Shown here one piece after another: positions 62,523-64,000 of a DNA stretch of 64,000 nt; positions within the stretch are counted from its first letter, which is position 1; the number at the start of each line of letters is the position of its first letter. A program made the position numbers and the translations under genes. The notes below the pieces were generated by a model. The model had not been told where the DNA came from. It saw nothing but the letters and a program-made list of their open reading frames with translations, and made no database searches. Origin of the DNA: Pseudomonas kilonensis (lineage in GTDB: Bacteria; Pseudomonadota; Gammaproteobacteria; Pseudomonadales; Pseudomonadaceae); NCBI RefSeq assembly GCF_001269885.1, contig NZ_LHVH01000027.1, positions 1 through 64,000 on the forward strand, in the 5' to 3' direction.

Positions 62523-63227
62523 TCACACGCCGCTCTGCAGCAGCATGTTACGTACGTGACCGATGGCCTTAGTCGGGTTCAGGCCTTTCGGGCAGACGTT
62601 GACGCAGTTCATGATCCCGCGGCAGCGGAATACGCTGAACGGGTCATCCAGTGCAGCCAGACGCTCGGACGTCTTGGTGTCACGGCTGTCTGCCAGGAAG
62701 CGGTACGCTTGCAGCAGGGCGGCCGGGCCCAGGAACTTGTCCGGGTTCCACCAGAAGGATGGGCACGAGGTCGAGCAGCAAGCGCACAGGATGCACTCGT
62801 ACAGACCGTCGAGCTTCTCACGCTCTTCTGGGGACTGCAGACGCTCGATGGCCGGAGCCGGCGTGTCGTTCTGCAGGTATGGCTTCACCTTCTCGTATTG
62901 CTTGTAGAAGATGCTCATATCGACGACCAAGTCACGGATAACCGGCAAACCTGGCAACGGACGAACGATCAGCTTGTTGCCCTTGACCACCGCAGACAGC
63001 GGTGTGATGCAGGCCAGGCCGTTCTTGCCGTTGATGTTCATGCCGTCGGAGCCGCAAACGCCCTCACGGCAAGAGCGACGATAGGAGAAACCCTCGTCCT
63101 GCTCTTTGATCAGGGCCAGCACGTCCAGCACCATCAGGTCTTTACCACCGGTATCGACCTGGAAATCCTGCATGAACGGCGCAGCGTCCTGATCAGGGTT
63201 GTAGCGATAAACACTGACTTGCAACAT
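62523..63227 (-). CDS. sdhB: succinate dehydrogenase iron-sulfur subunit
   Basis: 234 residues from the ATG at 63227 (an ATG three codons upstream is possible). The 2Fe-2S cysteines are in SCREGVCGSDGMNINGKNGL, the 4Fe-4S in CILCACCSTSCPSF and the 3Fe-4S in CRGIMNCVNVCPKGLNP. It carries electrons from the flavin in SdhA to quinone. It follows sdhA within a few bases. Confidence 0.98.
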   Translation of the reverse strand: MLQVSVYRYNPDQDAAPFMQDFQVDTGGKDLMVLDVLALIKEQDEGFSYRRSCREGVCGSDGMNINGKNGLACITPLSAVVKGNKLIVRPLPGLPVIRDLVVDMSIFYKQYEKVKPYLQNDTPAPAIERLQSPEEREKLDGLYECILCACCSTSCPSFWWNPDKFLGPAALLQAYRFLADSRDTKTSERLAALDDPFSVFRCRGIMNCVNVCPKGLNPTKAIGHVRNMLLQSGV

Positions 63228-63238
63228 GGCGGCCACCC

Positions 63239-64000
63239 TTAATAAGTCCGAATCTTAGGTTCAAAAGTCGGAACAGTCTTCGGCGAGAAGTTCACAGCAC
63301 GCTTGGTCACGCGCTTGTCACCCGGGAAGTAAAGGGTGTGGCACAGCCAGTTTTCGTCGTCACGATCTTCGAAGTCTTCACGGGCGTGAGCGCCGCGGGA
63401 CTCTTTACGTACTTCGGCAGCAATGGCGGTAGCTTCAGCCACTTCCAGCAGGTTCTGCAATTCCAGCGCTTCGATACGGGCAGTGTTGAACGCCTGCGAC
63501 TTATCGTTGATCTTCACGTTGGCGATTCGTTCACGCAATTGCGCCAACTGGGCAATACCCTTCTGCATGTATTCGCCGGTACGGAATACACCGAAGTAGT
63601 TCTGCATGCAGTTTTGCAATTCGCGACGCAGGGTCGCCACGTCTTCGCCTTCGGTACGCTCGTTCAGAGCGGACAGACGCGCCAGGGCAGCTTCGATGTT
63701 GGCGTCGGTGGCATCGTCGTATTCGATACCGTCGGACAGGGCTTTTTCCAGGTGCAGGCCAGCAGCGCGACCGAAGACCACCAGGTCGAGCAACGAGTTG
63801 CCGCCCAGGCGGTTGGCACCGTGGACCGATACGCAGGCCACTTCACCCACTGCGAACAGGCCAGGGATGATTTCGTCCACGCCTTCGGCGTTCTGGGTGA
63901 TTGCCTGGCCATGAATGTTGGTGGCAACGCCGCCCATCATATAGTGGCAAGTTGGAACTACTGGAACTGGCGCAACGACCGGGTCGACGTGAGCGAAGGT
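63239..64000 (-). CDS. sdhA: succinate dehydrogenase flavoprotein subunit, C-terminal part
   Basis: About 253 C-terminal residues; the gene continues past the right edge, so no start is present here. The frame is open to base 64000. VPTCHYMMGGVATNIHGQA, GLFAVGEVACVSVHGANRLG and the C-terminal RGAHAREDFEDRDDENWLCH are characteristic of SdhA. The histidine in TCHYMMGG and the arginine in ESRGAHAREDF are active-site elements of the family. Confidence 0.97.
   Translation of the reverse strand, partial: TFAHVDPVVAPVPVVPTCHYMMGGVATNIHGQAITQNAEGVDEIIPGLFAVGEVACVSVHGANRLGGNSLLDLVVFGRAAGLHLEKALSDGIEYDDATDANIEAALARLSALNERTEGEDVATLRRELQNCMQNYFGVFRTGEYMQKGIAQLAQLRERIANVKINDKSQAFNTARIEALELQNLLEVAEATAIAAEVRKESRGAHAREDFEDRDDENWLCHTLYFPGDKRVTKRAVNFSPKTVPTFEPKIRTY

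Overview
The window is chromosomal DNA of a Pseudomonas, most probably of the P. fluorescens group. The evidence is gene content and order (sdhB-sucAB-lpdG-sucCD next to a BraB-type carrier, htpG, fabAB beside a hybrid kinase, gpsA), high GC, and many REP doublets of the GTGGGAGC..GCTCGCGA type that are characteristic of fluorescent pseudomonads. I read 56 protein-coding genes (sdhA is cut by the right edge), four tRNAs and one gene remnant.

Layout. (1) 443-10714, minus strand: a Tad/Flp pilus locus read from two Flp prepilin genes through tadV, an AAA ATPase gene, cpaB, tadG/E/F-like genes, tadZ, tadA, tadB and tadC. No secretin (rcpA/cpaC) or tadD gene lies in the window. An AraC-type regulator with a degenerate receiver domain is divergent from it (11012-11896). 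(2) 11939-18019: a compact AT-richer cassette consisting of an Lrp/AsnC regulator, a YczE-like membrane protein, an AmmeMemoRadiSam-like radical SAM enzyme, a cystathionine-gamma-synthase-like PLP enzyme, a class I aminotransferase-like PLP enzyme and a LysE-type exporter. I do not recognise this combination and consider it the best candidate for an undescribed system: production and export of an unusual amino acid under Lrp-type control. It abuts a tRNA operon (Glu-Gly-Glu-Gly, 18292-18704).

(3) 19064-35092: housekeeping and accessory genes, namely a chemoreceptor, a MocR regulator, an SDR, a zinc-free alcohol dehydrogenase-like reductase, pyrF, a two-component system, an EF-hand protein, an AI-2E family permease, two alpha/beta hydrolases, a thioesterase, sixA and a DUF4389 gene. 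(4) 35123-43304: gpsA, then a TonB receptor / periplasmic binding protein / hybrid histidine kinase operon, then fabA-fabB. (5) 43497-53886: pirin, a dienelactone hydrolase, htpG with a readable heat-shock promoter, a DMT transporter gene that appears to have been inserted between a thioesterase gene and htpG (leaving a second copy of the thioesterase 3' end), a small lipoprotein, and the branched-chain amino acid carrier. (6) 54367-64000: the TCA-cycle cluster sucD, sucC, lpdG, sucB, sucA, sdhB and the 3' part of sdhA, all on the minus strand.

Repeats: eight REP doublets or inverted pairs plus single units occur in gene gaps from 19.8 kb rightward, and one single REP lies at the left end. 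None lies inside the Tad locus or the cassette at 11.9-18.0 kb. No CRISPR array, insertion sequence, prophage or rRNA gene is visible.
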